A stretch of DNA of 64,000 bases. Origin: Actinomycetota bacterium. Lineage in GTDB: Bacteria > Actinomycetota > Coriobacteriia > Anaerosomatales > PHET01. The DNA is taken from positions 87,425 to 151,424 of the forward strand of contig JAJUJM010000005.1 in NCBI GenBank assembly GCA_029265315.1, read 5' to 3'. The position numbers were made by a program, and so were the translations under genes. Shown one piece after another: positions 19,683 to 29,168 of the stretch; the stretch's first letter is position 1; every line of letters starts with the position of its first letter. Under the pieces are notes generated by a model. That model saw nothing but the letters and a program-made list of their open reading frames with translations. It was not told where the DNA came from and made no database searches.

Positions 19683-22600
19683 GCCCCCAACTGCGCCGGT
19701 GCGAAGGCTTCGCAGAACGCATCCCAATCTGCCTGGGTCGGCATCAGGTCACCGAAGCGTGGGTCCTCGCCCGCGAGCGTCTTGGTGACCGACAGCTTGA
19801 CCGGGATGGTGAAGAACAGGATCTCGATCTCGATGGTGAGCGTCGCCGTGCCGGTGAGCTCGTCGCCCTTGAGCGCGGGGTTGGACTGCTTGGGGAACGT
19901 CTTGTAACGCAGCTCAAGGTAGAAGGTGAGCGTGACCGTGATGAGACCCATGATGTCGAGCTCGCCATGGATGCGGATGTAGACCACGAAATCGAGCTTC
20001 TCGCCCGTGGCCAGACGCTCGTAGCGGACGCTCAGACCACCCTTGATCTCAACCATGCCGGACGCGATGCCACCGATGCCGAAGGACACGCCAGCGCCGA
20101 ACTCGATGCCTATCTCGAGTGCTTTCATGCCTTTGGCGTCGAACGTCATCAGAGCATAGAAGCCGCCGCCGAACCCCATGACCATCACCGAGGCCGGACT
20201 CTCGCGGCTGCAGAAGTTGAAGTCGAGCGTGACCGGGTCACCGTTGAACGGCAGCGTGAGCCCCGCATACACCGACATGTTCGTCAGGCTGAACACCCCG
20301 ATTGACAGGTCTGGGATCGCGATGGTGAGCGAAGCCAGAACGCCTGCCCCAGTGACCTCGATCTTGAGCGGCCCGGCGTCGACGAGGGTCGCAGACGCCC
20401 CCACGCCCCCGCGCACCGCAAGCGAGCTGCCGCCCCCGCCGAGCGAACCCATGTACTCGGCCAGCTTCGCCAAGTACTTCAGGTCGCCGCCGAACTCCAC
20501 GTTCGAGATCTGCGGGTTTACCGCCGGCGAGGAGCCGTTCACCGACTCGAAGCTGAACGAGTCGAACGACAGGATGATCGCGTCGAAGACGCCCTTGACG
20601 AGGTGCAGCTTGAAATCGGTGAGCTCTCCTCGAACGAGGTAGCCCGGCGGCGCCGACAGGTCCTCGAGACTCTTGGTCATCTCCGAGGTCAGCGTGAGCT
20701 TGCAGTCGGGGCCCGGCACGAAGATGAGGTATTCGCGGGATATCTCGGTGCTCCACGAGAACCTGATCTTCAAGGTCTTCGTGGTCACCGCGTCGACGAT
20801 CCTCTCGAAGACGGGCATCTCGCCGATGCCTGAGACCGCCCCGACGCCTTCAAGGATGACGCCGATGATGTCTTTGAGCGTGATGCCGCCCATGAGCTTC
20901 GCGTTGGCCGCATCGAAGAAGTCCTCGGGCTTGAACTTCCCGCCGCCCATGAGCGCAAGGTCGCCGCCGAAAGCGCCCTTTGTTGCGCTGATGCCGCTGA
21001 ACATGGGTATCGGCGTCGCGAGCGCGCCGGACAGCGCGGGCGGGAAGCCGACACCTACGGGCGGTGTGACGATCTCGGCGAAGACCCGGCCAGCAGCGTT
21101 GCCGCCGCCAAAGCCGCTGTCACGGTAGATATCGGCGATTCGTATCGTTGTACCGGCGTTGGAGCCGGTGAGCTCCTCTATCGTATCGAGGCGCACGTTG
21201 GCTTGGAACATGATGGGCTCGAAGCGCGTGTCGCCCACCGTGGTCGTCGGGTTGGCGGCAATGCCTTCGAACTTGATCCAGTTCGTGGGCATGACCCGCT
21301 TGTCGCTGCCGCTGCCCGCGGACTTCGCGAAGGCCACCGGGCGGCTGTTGTACTGGACCTGGATCAGGCGCGCCGAGGCGGAGCACTTGTCGATGACGCC
21401 GTTCGCGTCCGCGTTCGTCGGATACGATTGACCGTAGTTCGACGCCCAGGCGTCCTTCATGAAGATCATCGGCGTCTCGAACCTGATGACCGTGCCGTCC
21501 CAGTCAGTCGCCTCGCACTTGAACAGGAAGTCGGAGTTCGTGTCGACCGACTTCACCCAGTAGGCCGTGCCGGTGCCCACGCCCGTGACCACCCGGTAGT
21601 CGATCTGAGACGTCATCTTGGTCTTGATCTCGACCTTGGAGAACGGCATGCGGCGCTTGAGCAGGGCCCCCTCCTGCGAGTACGTGCGCACCGGTTCCTT
21701 GATGACGATGAAGGACTTCTGTCCGAGGAACGCGAGCCCCGTCCTGGTGTCGACTCGCCGCTCTGTGATCGTCATCTCGACCGCGAGGTGCCCCCATGGG
21801 AACATGCGTCCCAGTTCCTCGATCTTGACGAACTGGTCGCGGCCCATGGTCATGCGGTGTTCCCACTTGGTGAGATTGCCGAAGACCATCTTGCCTTTGG
21901 CCTTGATGGCCTGGAGGTCCCAAACACCGATCGAGTCGAGCCACGCGCCCATCGACGTGAGCATGAGGTGGTTCACGCTGATCGGCGCCTCGCGGTACCG
22001 GCCGGTGAGGTCGACGATGCTCCAGCGGTTACCGATGCCGCCGATGTCGTCGGACGGTGCCAGCCCGGGCGGGTCTGCGAGCGTGCCGCTCGTGAAGCTG
22101 TTGCGCCACAGGTCCTGCTGTGGCATCGCCGAAAGTGCCATCGCGTTGGGCGAGTTCAAGCGAGTCTGGTACAGGCGTCCCCACACCGCGCGCAGGGTGG
22201 GTTTGGACTCGATGTACGTGATGTCCGGGAGCAGGTCGCCGGGCCCGACCACATCGATGAGGTTCCCAGGATCGATGATGTCGATGAGCCCGGGGTTGAT
22301 GACGACGGGTGGCAGCGTGACGGGCGGCGGGACGACCGCTTGCGCGGACAGTGTCGAGATGCCGCCCGCCGGGACCGGGACGAAACCGCCCCGCAGACGC
22401 GTGTGCCACAGCTCCGTGCGTTCGTTGGCGGTGAACGCCGCCTTGCGGTGCGACCACCACTCCTCCTCGTACGGCGAGAGGATGAGCCCCCAGGGAAGCT
22501 CGAGCGAGGTCTCTGGCGCGACGTCGTCCGCGAGGGAGCCCGTGCGCGGCTCCCTCATCTGAGCGGTCAGGTCGGTCGAGCTGGTGAAGCGAGTGGCGGC

Positions 22601-24295
22601 GGGAACGACCCGGTGGGTGAAGCCGCTCCAGTCCAGCAGTCCGTCGAGCGTGTACGGGATGCCGTCCTTGATACGGTCGTCCGACACCTTGAAGACCAAT
22701 CGCGACGCGTCACTCAGGTACGACTTCAACGGCGTCATCAACTGCGCGAGGACGATGGCGGGAATGTCCTTGATCGCCTGCTCGAGGATGTGCTGGGGCG
22801 GGAAGTACACCGCCACGTACGGCGTCTTGCGCAGGCTCTCGCGCACGAGTCTCGACGTCCCGCCCTCGGTCACGATCGACATGTTGTAGAACTCGAAACG
22901 CAACGTGAGCATGTCGTCCGGGCGCGTGAGCGTCATAGTCGAGGCCCACGGCAGCACGATTGGAACGTCGATGACGGGAAGGTCGATGATCGGCCCGATG
23001 ACAGGCCCCGGAAGCGAGATGGCGTTCGCAGTGGTGCGAGAGGGGCTCACCGGGTCACCCAGGTTCAGGGTGGCTCGCGTCTGTGCGGGCACCTCGATGG
23101 GACTTGCGATCGCGCCTTCGAATGGGAGGTTCAGAGCAAGCAGGGCCGGGCGGGCGGTGACCCGGGTCCGGCCCGCTGAACCCGAGATCTCGAATGGCGG
23201 CGACCATTCGGTTCCACCGACCAGCAGGCCGCACCCCCCCGCGACCAGCCAACGCGATTCGGAGGCGAACTCCCCCGCGATGTGGTAGGAGTCCCCGTCG
23301 AGGAGGCGTGCGTAGCGCAGGTGGGACAACTCGAGTGGCGTCGCGCCGCAGGCGACCAACTCGTCGCGAGGTACGAAGGTCGCCGCGCCACCGTTGGACG
23401 ACTGGGCGACGAAGGCCTTGTACGTCGCACCGGCCCGCGTGAGCGCGGTCTCGAAGGTGAGGGTGTCGAATGTGGTCTCGCCGAACACCACCGTCCCGGA
23501 CTTCCCGCCCTCCGGAGCTGGTATGGTCCACGCGCGGCCCTCGTGCGCCTGAAGCGTGATCAGCGTCCGGCGGGACACGCGGCGGGAGAGAAGCGAGGGC
23601 GCTTCGCCAGCGAGTGCGATGGTGACCGCGTCGGCCAGCACGTCCACGCCGGGGCCGGTGAGCTTGGCGAAGCCGGGCGCCTCGATCCGCAGTGACCAAT
23701 CCGGACGAAGCGATGCGGCAGCGTCGGAAAGCAACTCGATCGCCCATCCCCGGCCCAGCTCGATACTGTGCCCGGCGATCGTGACCTCGGCTTTCGCCGC
23801 GACCTCGCCCGCGAGCCATGCGGCCAGCGGCACCTCGGCCGCGAACCCACCGAACTCATGGCTGACGCGAAGGCGAGACGTGACGCCTGTGCCTGAGACA
23901 CGCAGGTCCATGCTCGCCGGGATGCCGGTACCCGGGAACAACGCACCCGCGAGCACTGCGCGCCAGTCCCCGTTCTGTGACACGGTGAGCTTGGGGTTGC
24001 CGCCGAACACCGCCGGGTCGAGTGTCGCGCGGTTACCCCCGGCGCGCAGCCACGCGCCGCGGGCCTGTGCTCCTGCCTCCGGGGCCGCGAGCGGTTCGAG
24101 CGAACGCGCGGACACGGCGCCCGTCGCGACGACCGCCGCCACACCCGCGGCCTTGATCACGTCGCGCCGGCTCACGACGACGGGGGCCGTGGTCAGTCTC
24201 TCGAGCAGCTCGTCCAGGCGCGGCCCCTTCGCAGGCGGCCGGTACGGCAATGCGTTGGCGGTGACGGCTGCGGTGTTGAGGCGAATGGTGCTCAT
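19679..24295 (-). CDS. Giant Tat-signal protein of unknown function
   Basis: 1538 codons, ATG 24295. Around residues 42-65 there is a twin-arginine signal (SRRDVIKAAGVAAVVATGAV) ending near ARS, preceded by an unusually long cytoplasmic n-region of about 40 residues. The rest is long alternating beta-strand sequence. The final 300 residues have strong strand/turn periodicity and Gly-rich loops (GFGGGFYALMTFDAKG, FGAGVSFGIGGIASG, IKGGLSVRY), vaguely like DUF6603-type repeats, but that assignment is uncertain. Tat export suggests folding or cofactor loading before secretion. It ends in a GTGA overlap with the second giant gene. Codon use looks like the neighbours, so recent transfer is not evident. 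Function unknown. Confidence 0.87.
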   Translation of the reverse strand: MSTIRLNTAAVTANALPYRPPAKGPRLDELLERLTTAPVVVSRRDVIKAAGVAAVVATGAVSARSLEPLAAPEAGAQARGAWLRAGGNRATLDPAVFGGNPKLTVSQNGDWRAVLAGALFPGTGIPASMDLRVSGTGVTSRLRVSHEFGGFAAEVPLAAWLAGEVAAKAEVTIAGHSIELGRGWAIELLSDAAASLRPDWSLRIEAPGFAKLTGPGVDVLADAVTIALAGEAPSLLSRRVSRRTLITLQAHEGRAWTIPAPEGGKSGTVVFGETTFDTLTFETALTRAGATYKAFVAQSSNGGAATFVPRDELVACGATPLELSHLRYARLLDGDSYHIAGEFASESRWLVAGGCGLLVGGTEWSPPFEISGSAGRTRVTARPALLALNLPFEGAIASPIEVPAQTRATLNLGDPVSPSRTTANAISLPGPVIGPIIDLPVIDVPIVLPWASTMTLTRPDDMLTLRFEFYNMSIVTEGGTSRLVRESLRKTPYVAVYFPPQHILEQAIKDIPAIVLAQLMTPLKSYLSDASRLVFKVSDDRIKDGIPYTLDGLLDWSGFTHRVVPAATRFTSSTDLTAQMREPRTGSLADDVAPETSLELPWGLILSPYEEEWWSHRKAAFTANERTELWHTRLRGGFVPVPAGGISTLSAQAVVPPPVTLPPVVINPGLIDIIDPGNLIDVVGPGDLLPDITYIESKPTLRAVWGRLYQTRLNSPNAMALSAMPQQDLWRNSFTSGTLADPPGLAPSDDIGGIGNRWSIVDLTGRYREAPISVNHLMLTSMGAWLDSIGVWDLQAIKAKGKMVFGNLTKWEHRMTMGRDQFVKIEELGRMFPWGHLAVEMTITERRVDTRTGLAFLGQKSFIVIKEPVRTYSQEGALLKRRMPFSKVEIKTKMTSQIDYRVVTGVGTGTAYWVKSVDTNSDFLFKCEATDWDGTVIRFETPMIFMKDAWASNYGQSYPTNADANGVIDKCSASARLIQVQYNSRPVAFAKSAGSGSDKRVMPTNWIKFEGIAANPTTTVGDTRFEPIMFQANVRLDTIEELTGSNAGTTIRIADIYRDSGFGGGNAAGRVFAEIVTPPVGVGFPPALSGALATPIPMFSGISATKGAFGGDLALMGGGKFKPEDFFDAANAKLMGGITLKDIIGVILEGVGAVSGIGEMPVFERIVDAVTTKTLKIRFSWSTEISREYLIFVPGPDCKLTLTSEMTKSLEDLSAPPGYLVRGELTDFKLHLVKGVFDAIILSFDSFSFESVNGSSPAVNPQISNVEFGGDLKYLAKLAEYMGSLGGGGSSLAVRGGVGASATLVDAGPLKIEVTGAGVLASLTIAIPDLSIGVFSLTNMSVYAGLTLPFNGDPVTLDFNFCSRESPASVMVMGFGGGFYALMTFDAKGMKALEIGIEFGAGVSFGIGGIASGMVEIKGGLSVRYERLATGEKLDFVVYIRIHGELDIMGLITVTLTFYLELRYKTFPKQSNPALKGDELTGTATLTIEIEILFFTIPVKLSVTKTLAGEDPRFGDLMPTQADWDAFCEAFAPAQLGA

Positions 24296-24695
24296 GAGCG
24301 TGACCCCATCTCATTCGGGACGCGACGCGGAGCTGTGGGCGCACGAAGACCCGACGCGGACACCCGCGCCGGGCCCACTCGATGATGTGCGTTCCCGGGC
24401 CGTGACACCGACCCTGTCCCTGAGTCGTGGCACGCGCCCCCGCGCGTGCGCATGAGCTGTATATGCGCATGAGACCTCCGTGGTGCGCGCATGAAGCCAC
24501 CACCTAAACGCATTCGGGTCCCATAGCCGTATGGATGGCACTCGTCGGGGTCTGAGTGGTCATGCGACCTGACGAACGGTCACGTGCACGAGCGCACCGA
24601 AAGCTCATGGCGGGCCTTGAGCTTGTCCCCCGCGCGTCACGCGGGTACCATGTCCTCTCGCGCAGCGAAGCCCTTCTGGGGCCCGGGTGCGCCGC
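24296..24695. other. 400-bp gene-free region upstream of the giant gene pair
   Basis: No open frame here looks coding. It holds the promoter region of the minus-strand giant pair, a cluster of TGCGCATGAG repeats (24447-24495, listed separately), and on the plus strand the presumed promoter of tRNA-Ser(GCU) (TACCAT-like box about 45 bp before the tRNA). Nothing else was recognised. Confidence 0.6.
24447..24495. repeat. Three short direct repeats TGCGCATGAG, putative operator
   Basis: TGCGCATGAG occurs at 24447-24456 and 24464-24473 (17 bp apart), with a degenerate third copy TGCGCGCATGAA starting at 24484. Each contains the palindrome TGCGCA. A minus-strand TATACA between the first two could be a -10 box for the giant-gene operon about 160 bp downstream. 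Regulatory role is inferred. Confidence 0.4.
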
Positions 24696-24790
24696 GGAGA
24701 GTTGGCCGAGTCGGCTGAAGGCGCTCGCCTGCTAAGCGAGTAAGGGGTTATAAAGCCCCTTCGAGGGTTCGAATCCCTCACTCTCCGCCA
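24696..24790 (+). tRNA. tRNA-Ser (anticodon GCU)
   Basis: Acceptor GGAGAGT pairs with ACTCTCC, followed by discriminator G and encoded CCA. Anticodon stem CTCGC/GCGAG encloses CTGCTAA (anticodon GCT). A long variable arm (AAGGGGTTATAAAGCCCCTT) marks it as a class II serine tRNA. T-loop TTCGAATCC present. Confidence 0.97.
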
Positions 24791-24878
24791 GTTGACATAT
24801 CACGACCTGCCCCATCGACACCGTTTGACACGGCGCGCACGCGGTGGCAGGATACGCAAGCCCCGCGAGGGGCAACGG

Positions 24879-24955
24879 GCGCCCTTACCTCAGCTGGATA
24901 GAGGGCCTGACTACGAATCAGGACGTCGCAGGTTCGAATCCTGCAGGGCGCGCCA
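24879..24955 (+). tRNA. tRNA-Arg (anticodon ACG)
   Basis: Acceptor GCGCCCT pairs with AGGGCGC, followed by discriminator G and encoded CCA. Anticodon stem CCTGA/TCAGG encloses CTACGAA (anticodon ACG), which is the substrate of TadA. The tadA gene is in this window at 4638-5138. Confidence 0.97.
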
Positions 24956-24964
24956 CGAACACGC

Positions 24965-24998
24965 GAGCCGGGGCGGACACTTCGCCCCGGCTCTTCGC
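24965..24998 (+). terminator. Rho-independent terminator after the tRNA pair
   Basis: An 11-bp perfect stem GAGCCGGGGCG / CGCCCCGGCTC around a 7-nt loop, followed by TTCGCTT. It separates the tRNA genes from the convergent protease gene. Confidence 0.8.
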
Positions 24999-25062
24999 TT
25001 CCTCGCCCGTCCCCCGAGGGCGACGGCTCGCTGATCAGACTCGCCCCGCCCTGATCAGGCGC

Positions 25063-28000
25063 TCAGTACACGCGGACCTGCTGCCCCCACGGGCCATAGG
25101 ACTCGGCGAACGAAGCGTTCGCCGGATGGTATGCGCGCAACCGCCAACGACCCACCGACGGCAACGACAGGCTCGCCGTGTAGCGAGAGCCAGTACCAGA
25201 CGACACGAGTCGCGCCCTGACCGTGCGACGCACGACCCAGCGAGTGCCCTCGAGGCGATACGCCTTCACCTGCACCCTCGATAGCGACCCGTGACGTGGA
25301 GACAGAGAACCTGAAACGACGAAGACGCGGCCACGCCGTGCAGACGACGGCGAGCCGGGCGCTGACAGGATCACGCGCGGCTTCACGACGAGTGCCTCGG
25401 ACACGGACGGGTCATGCGTCTCAGTCCCGCCGAAGACGGCCCGATACGAGGTCGCTCCGCGCAAGGCCACGCTAGCCGTGGCGCGCCCGCCTTCGACCTG
25501 CGCGCTGCCCACCGCCACCCACGCGTCGCCCGAACGACGCTCGATGCGTACCGGGCCGACGACCGGTGCGCCGCTGTACAGGTCCTTCGCTTCGGCGATG
25601 AGTGTCGTTCGGCTTCCATACGCGGGCGCCGACGGTCTGGCCGCGAGCGAGACGCCTGCGACCGCCCGCAGTGGGGCCTCCGCTGGTGATGAGAAGGAGG
25701 AGGCGTGGGTCTCGTCTCCCGAGAAGTGCACGCGGAACCGCCGTGCGCCTTGCAACGATGAGACCGCGCTCGCGACACCCGCCGCATCCGTGCGACGGAA
25801 CGCCACCGTCCGCCACGAGTCATAGACGAACCCCTCGAAGGTGACGGGAGCGTTGGCCAACGGAGTGCCGCCCGATGTGAGGGTCGCTGCGAGAGACACG
25901 TCAATCGCGCCAACAGGCTTGTCCGCCGTGAGCTGGAGCCGGGTAAGCGCAGCGGTCGCCGGGCCGACCGAATACGCCACGTCGTACGGACCTGCTCCCT
26001 CGTACGCGTAGACGTCCACGTAGTAGGTCCCCGGCTCCGACGCGATGTAGGTGACCCGCTCCGGATACTCGGTCCCGTAGCTGACCGCGACCGGGTCATC
26101 GCTTCCGACGTCCGTGGCGCCGGGGCCGAACAGGTACAGGTCGTAGTCGGTGTTCACTCCAGCATCGAGCCGCGCCGTCAGCTGCTGTCCCGCCGCGAGC
26201 CTGACCGCGTACACGTCGTCGTAGTCGAAGTCCTCATCGAGGTTGCCTCTGATAGGCGAGGGTGGCGCGACCACACCCGGGATCTGATCGTCCGCCGAAG
26301 CGCTTGTGAGCGCATGGGTCAGCGTGTAGCCGCCGGAACCGGCGTACGCGTATACGTCGACGTAGTATCGTCCGGCGGTGGTGGCCACATAGGTGAGGCG
26401 CTCGGGGTAGCTCTGGCCGACCGCTTGCTCCAGTGATGGCTCCGATCCGTCCACCGTCGTGTTCCCCGGGCCGAAGATGTAGAGGTCGAAATCGCTGCCC
26501 GGTGCACCTGCGAGCTGCAGCGTCAACTCGTCACCCGCGGACAGGTCCACCGAGAACACGTCATCGGGGTCACTGATCGCGGATACCGTACCGGTCACGG
26601 GCGACGGCGGCAGTGGCCTGCCAGGGATGTCGTCGTCGAACTCACCAGACGACTTGATGACGGCCCAAGTCAGCGTGTAGGCGCCTGAGCCCCGGTATGC
26701 ATACGGGTTGAGGTAGTACGTCCCTGCTCGTGTGGCCACATAGTCGATGCTCTCAGGATACGACTCCCCCGATGACTGGGCCACGGGGTCGTACGTTCCG
26801 TCGACGGTGGGAACATCCGGCGGGAAGAGGTACAGATCGAAGTCGGTCGCGAAGGCTCCCGTGAGCGAAGCCATCAGCCGATCGCCGGGTGAGAGCGTCA
26901 CGCGGAACACGTCATCGGTGTCGGAGGTGACCGAGAGCGTATCGCGTACAGGGCTTGGAGGCAGATCCAGGCCAGGCACGTCGTCGTCGCCGGCGATGGC
27001 GGCGTCAATCGTATAGGTGAGCGTATAGGGGCCGGACCCTGAGGCGGCCGTCGCCACAAGGTAGTACACGCTGGTCGTCACTGACACATGCGCCAGCCGT
27101 CGCGGATAACCGGTCACGGTGCCCACCGCGACCGGGCGCGCCGTGGCTCCGATGTGCGCTGCGTCTGAGCCGAAGAGATCGAGCCTGAAGTCGGCAGCGG
27201 TCGGCCCTGCAAGCGAGGCGACGATCCGCTGTCCCGCCTGCAGCGTCACACGGTACACGTCATAGGTGTCGCTTGCGGCGGAAAGCGTGTCCTGGACGGG
27301 TGACACGGGGAGCACGCGGCCCGGGATGTCGTCATCGCCGGCGTTTGACCTCTCGAGCGCCCGGCCGACGTCCAGGAGGCCCGACCCGAACGAGCTGTCC
27401 TTCCCCGCGGGCCCGATGTCGCGGGCGGTGGCCGTCAGACGCGCGGCGACCTGCGACTGAGTCAGGTCAGGACTGACCGCGCGTACGAGAGCCGCCGCTC
27501 CGGCCACGAAGGGCGCAGCCATCGAGGTGCCGGGCCACGCCGCCATCCGCCCCCCGGGCAGTGTGGCAAGGATATCGACGCCCGGTGCCGCGATATCGAC
27601 CTCGGGGCCTCTGTTGGAGAAGCTCGCCAGCGCCAGCTGACGATCCACGGCCGACACGGCGAGCACACCGGGCAAACGCGCCGGATACTCCACAGCCGCA
27701 GCACTATTGCCGGCCGCTGCGACGACGACCACGTCCTTACTCAACGCATACGCCACGGCCTCGGCGATGACCTGCGCGAAGTCGCGTGACCCCAGGCTCA
27801 GGTTTATGACCTTGGCCCCTGAATCGGCGGCCCAGCGGATGCCTTGTGCCACATCGAACGAACTGCCCCCACCCTGCGCATCAAGGACCTTCACGGGCAT
27901 GATGCGTGTCGCAGGTGCCACCCCACTGCCCCCGAGCCCGTTATCGGCGGCAGCCGCAACGATGCTCGCCACATGGGTCCCGTGACCCTCGTCATCCTGG

Positions 28001-28548
28001 GCGCTGGCGTCACCGTTCACGAAGTCGCGACCCGCCGTCAGGCGTCCGGCGAACTCGGGGTTTCCCAGGTCCACCCCTGTGTCGACCACTGCCACGACGA
28101 CGTCCGCCGAGCCTTGGCTCACTTCCCACGCAGCAGGAGCGCCGACAGCGGGCAGGCCCCATTGCTGCGGATACGCCGGATCGCTCGGGATCCGGTTCGC
28201 GCGAAACCTGACCGACGGCTCCACATAGCGGACGCCTTTCGTGCGCTTGAGGATGCGCGCGTCGAAACCCTCTCGCGCCCCTTCGACGAGAACGTACCGT
28301 CCATCTGCCGAGACCCTCCGCACCCGGGCGCCGACGCCCTTGAACGCACGTCTGCCTCGGGCGTCGAGCGGTGCACTGAGCCCGACGACCCATGCATCCG
28401 ATGCGGCGCCCGGGGATTCGACCAAGGCATCCATCGATCCTGGACGTTCCAGAGCGGCATCTTTTGCGGGTCCACCCGGCGCGGAGATGGGGTGCACCAG
28501 CAGAACGGCTACGAGAGCCAGCACCAGGAACGAGCGGAGTTGCTTCAT
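25063..28548 (-). CDS. Secreted subtilisin-family (S8) serine protease with four PPC repeats
   Basis: 1161 residues from ATG 28548 (AAAGG upstream). Signal peptide at the N-terminus (SFLVLALVAVLLVHPISAP), an inhibitor-I9-like propeptide, then the S8 catalytic domain with Asp in VAVVDTGVDLG, His in GHGTHVASIVA and Ser in PGTSMAAPFVAGAA. After it come four bacterial pre-peptidase C-type beta-sandwich repeats, each opened by a DDxxPGxxxPxSPxxxxL motif, then two or three Ig-like adhesion-type modules (VSLAATLTSGGTPLANAPVTFEG and following) and a beta-rich C-terminus. No LPXTG anchor or C-terminal TM helix is seen, so it is probably released or non-covalently retained. Likely a nutrient-scavenging or surface-processing protease. 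Confidence 0.93.
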   Translation of the reverse strand: MKQLRSFLVLALVAVLLVHPISAPGGPAKDAALERPGSMDALVESPGAASDAWVVGLSAPLDARGRRAFKGVGARVRRVSADGRYVLVEGAREGFDARILKRTKGVRYVEPSVRFRANRIPSDPAYPQQWGLPAVGAPAAWEVSQGSADVVVAVVDTGVDLGNPEFAGRLTAGRDFVNGDASAQDDEGHGTHVASIVAAAADNGLGGSGVAPATRIMPVKVLDAQGGGSSFDVAQGIRWAADSGAKVINLSLGSRDFAQVIAEAVAYALSKDVVVVAAAGNSAAAVEYPARLPGVLAVSAVDRQLALASFSNRGPEVDIAAPGVDILATLPGGRMAAWPGTSMAAPFVAGAAALVRAVSPDLTQSQVAARLTATARDIGPAGKDSSFGSGLLDVGRALERSNAGDDDIPGRVLPVSPVQDTLSAASDTYDVYRVTLQAGQRIVASLAGPTAADFRLDLFGSDAAHIGATARPVAVGTVTGYPRRLAHVSVTTSVYYLVATAASGSGPYTLTYTIDAAIAGDDDVPGLDLPPSPVRDTLSVTSDTDDVFRVTLSPGDRLMASLTGAFATDFDLYLFPPDVPTVDGTYDPVAQSSGESYPESIDYVATRAGTYYLNPYAYRGSGAYTLTWAVIKSSGEFDDDIPGRPLPPSPVTGTVSAISDPDDVFSVDLSAGDELTLQLAGAPGSDFDLYIFGPGNTTVDGSEPSLEQAVGQSYPERLTYVATTAGRYYVDVYAYAGSGGYTLTHALTSASADDQIPGVVAPPSPIRGNLDEDFDYDDVYAVRLAAGQQLTARLDAGVNTDYDLYLFGPGATDVGSDDPVAVSYGTEYPERVTYIASEPGTYYVDVYAYEGAGPYDVAYSVGPATAALTRLQLTADKPVGAIDVSLAATLTSGGTPLANAPVTFEGFVYDSWRTVAFRRTDAAGVASAVSSLQGARRFRVHFSGDETHASSFSSPAEAPLRAVAGVSLAARPSAPAYGSRTTLIAEAKDLYSGAPVVGPVRIERRSGDAWVAVGSAQVEGGRATASVALRGATSYRAVFGGTETHDPSVSEALVVKPRVILSAPGSPSSARRGRVFVVSGSLSPRHGSLSRVQVKAYRLEGTRWVVRRTVRARLVSSGTGSRYTASLSLPSVGRWRLRAYHPANASFAESYGPWGQQVRVY

Positions 28549-28679
28549 CGGCGAACCTTTCGACGGTCTCACACTACGCCCGAACAGACGTCCTGTGCAC
28601 GTATGTACCAGCATTCCGCGCCCGCTATCGCGTCGGATGCCTGTGTCGTACCATCAGCCCAGGAGGAGGTGCTTGCGCG

Positions 28680-29168
28680 ATGCGAACGATCATCGGCGTC
28701 ATGGGTGGAGCGGTCGCAGAGGAGCGCGTGACCCGCGACGCGTACGAGATCGGCAGACTGGTCGCGGAGCACGGGTTCGTCCTCTTGAACGGTGGCAGGA
28801 ACGCCGGCGTCATGGCGGCTTCCGCTTCAGGCGCACACGATGCCGGTGGTCTGGTGGTGGGCATACTGCCCACTGAGACGTCCGTCGGCGCGGCACCTCA
28901 CGTCGACATCGCCATCCCAACCGGCATGGGCGACGCCCGCAACGTGATCAACGTCCTCGCGAGCCACGTCGTCATCGCGCTGCCGGGAGGCGCAGGAACC
29001 ATCTCGGAGATCGCTTTGGCGCTCAAGAACGATCGGACGGTGATCACCGTCCGGTTCCCGCTGGGTCCGGAGTTCGCCGCGTACCACGAACGCGGGGTGC
29101 TACTCGACGCGGCAGACCCGGCAGAGGCTATCGACCTCGCGCTCCGTGCGCTGGCGACCTCGCGATGA
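28680..29168 (+). CDS. LOG-family (TIGR00725-like) protein
   Basis: 162 residues from ATG 28680, with an AGGAGGAGGT ribosome site. Rossmann-like fold of the lysine-decarboxylase-like/LOG superfamily: N-terminal IIGVMGG, nucleotide-binding NGGRNAGVMAA, IGILPxE-type strand (VVGILPTET) and the hallmark LPGGAGTISEIALAL. Family members with proven activity are phosphoribohydrolases acting on modified nucleoside monophosphates, but this subgroup is uncharacterised. It overlaps the next gene by ATGA, so it is first in an operon with the beta-propeller protein and the ABC exporter. Confidence 0.88.
   Translation: MRTIIGVMGGAVAEERVTRDAYEIGRLVAEHGFVLLNGGRNAGVMAASASGAHDAGGLVVGILPTETSVGAAPHVDIAIPTGMGDARNVINVLASHVVIALPGGAGTISEIALALKNDRTVITVRFPLGPEFAAYHERGVLLDAADPAEAIDLALRALATSR

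Noticed and set aside
26100..27360. Repeated DDxxPG blocks as a DNA repeat or CRISPR-like array
   Set aside because: The repeats are protein-level PPC domains about 120 residues long with diverged DNA, inside one reading frame.
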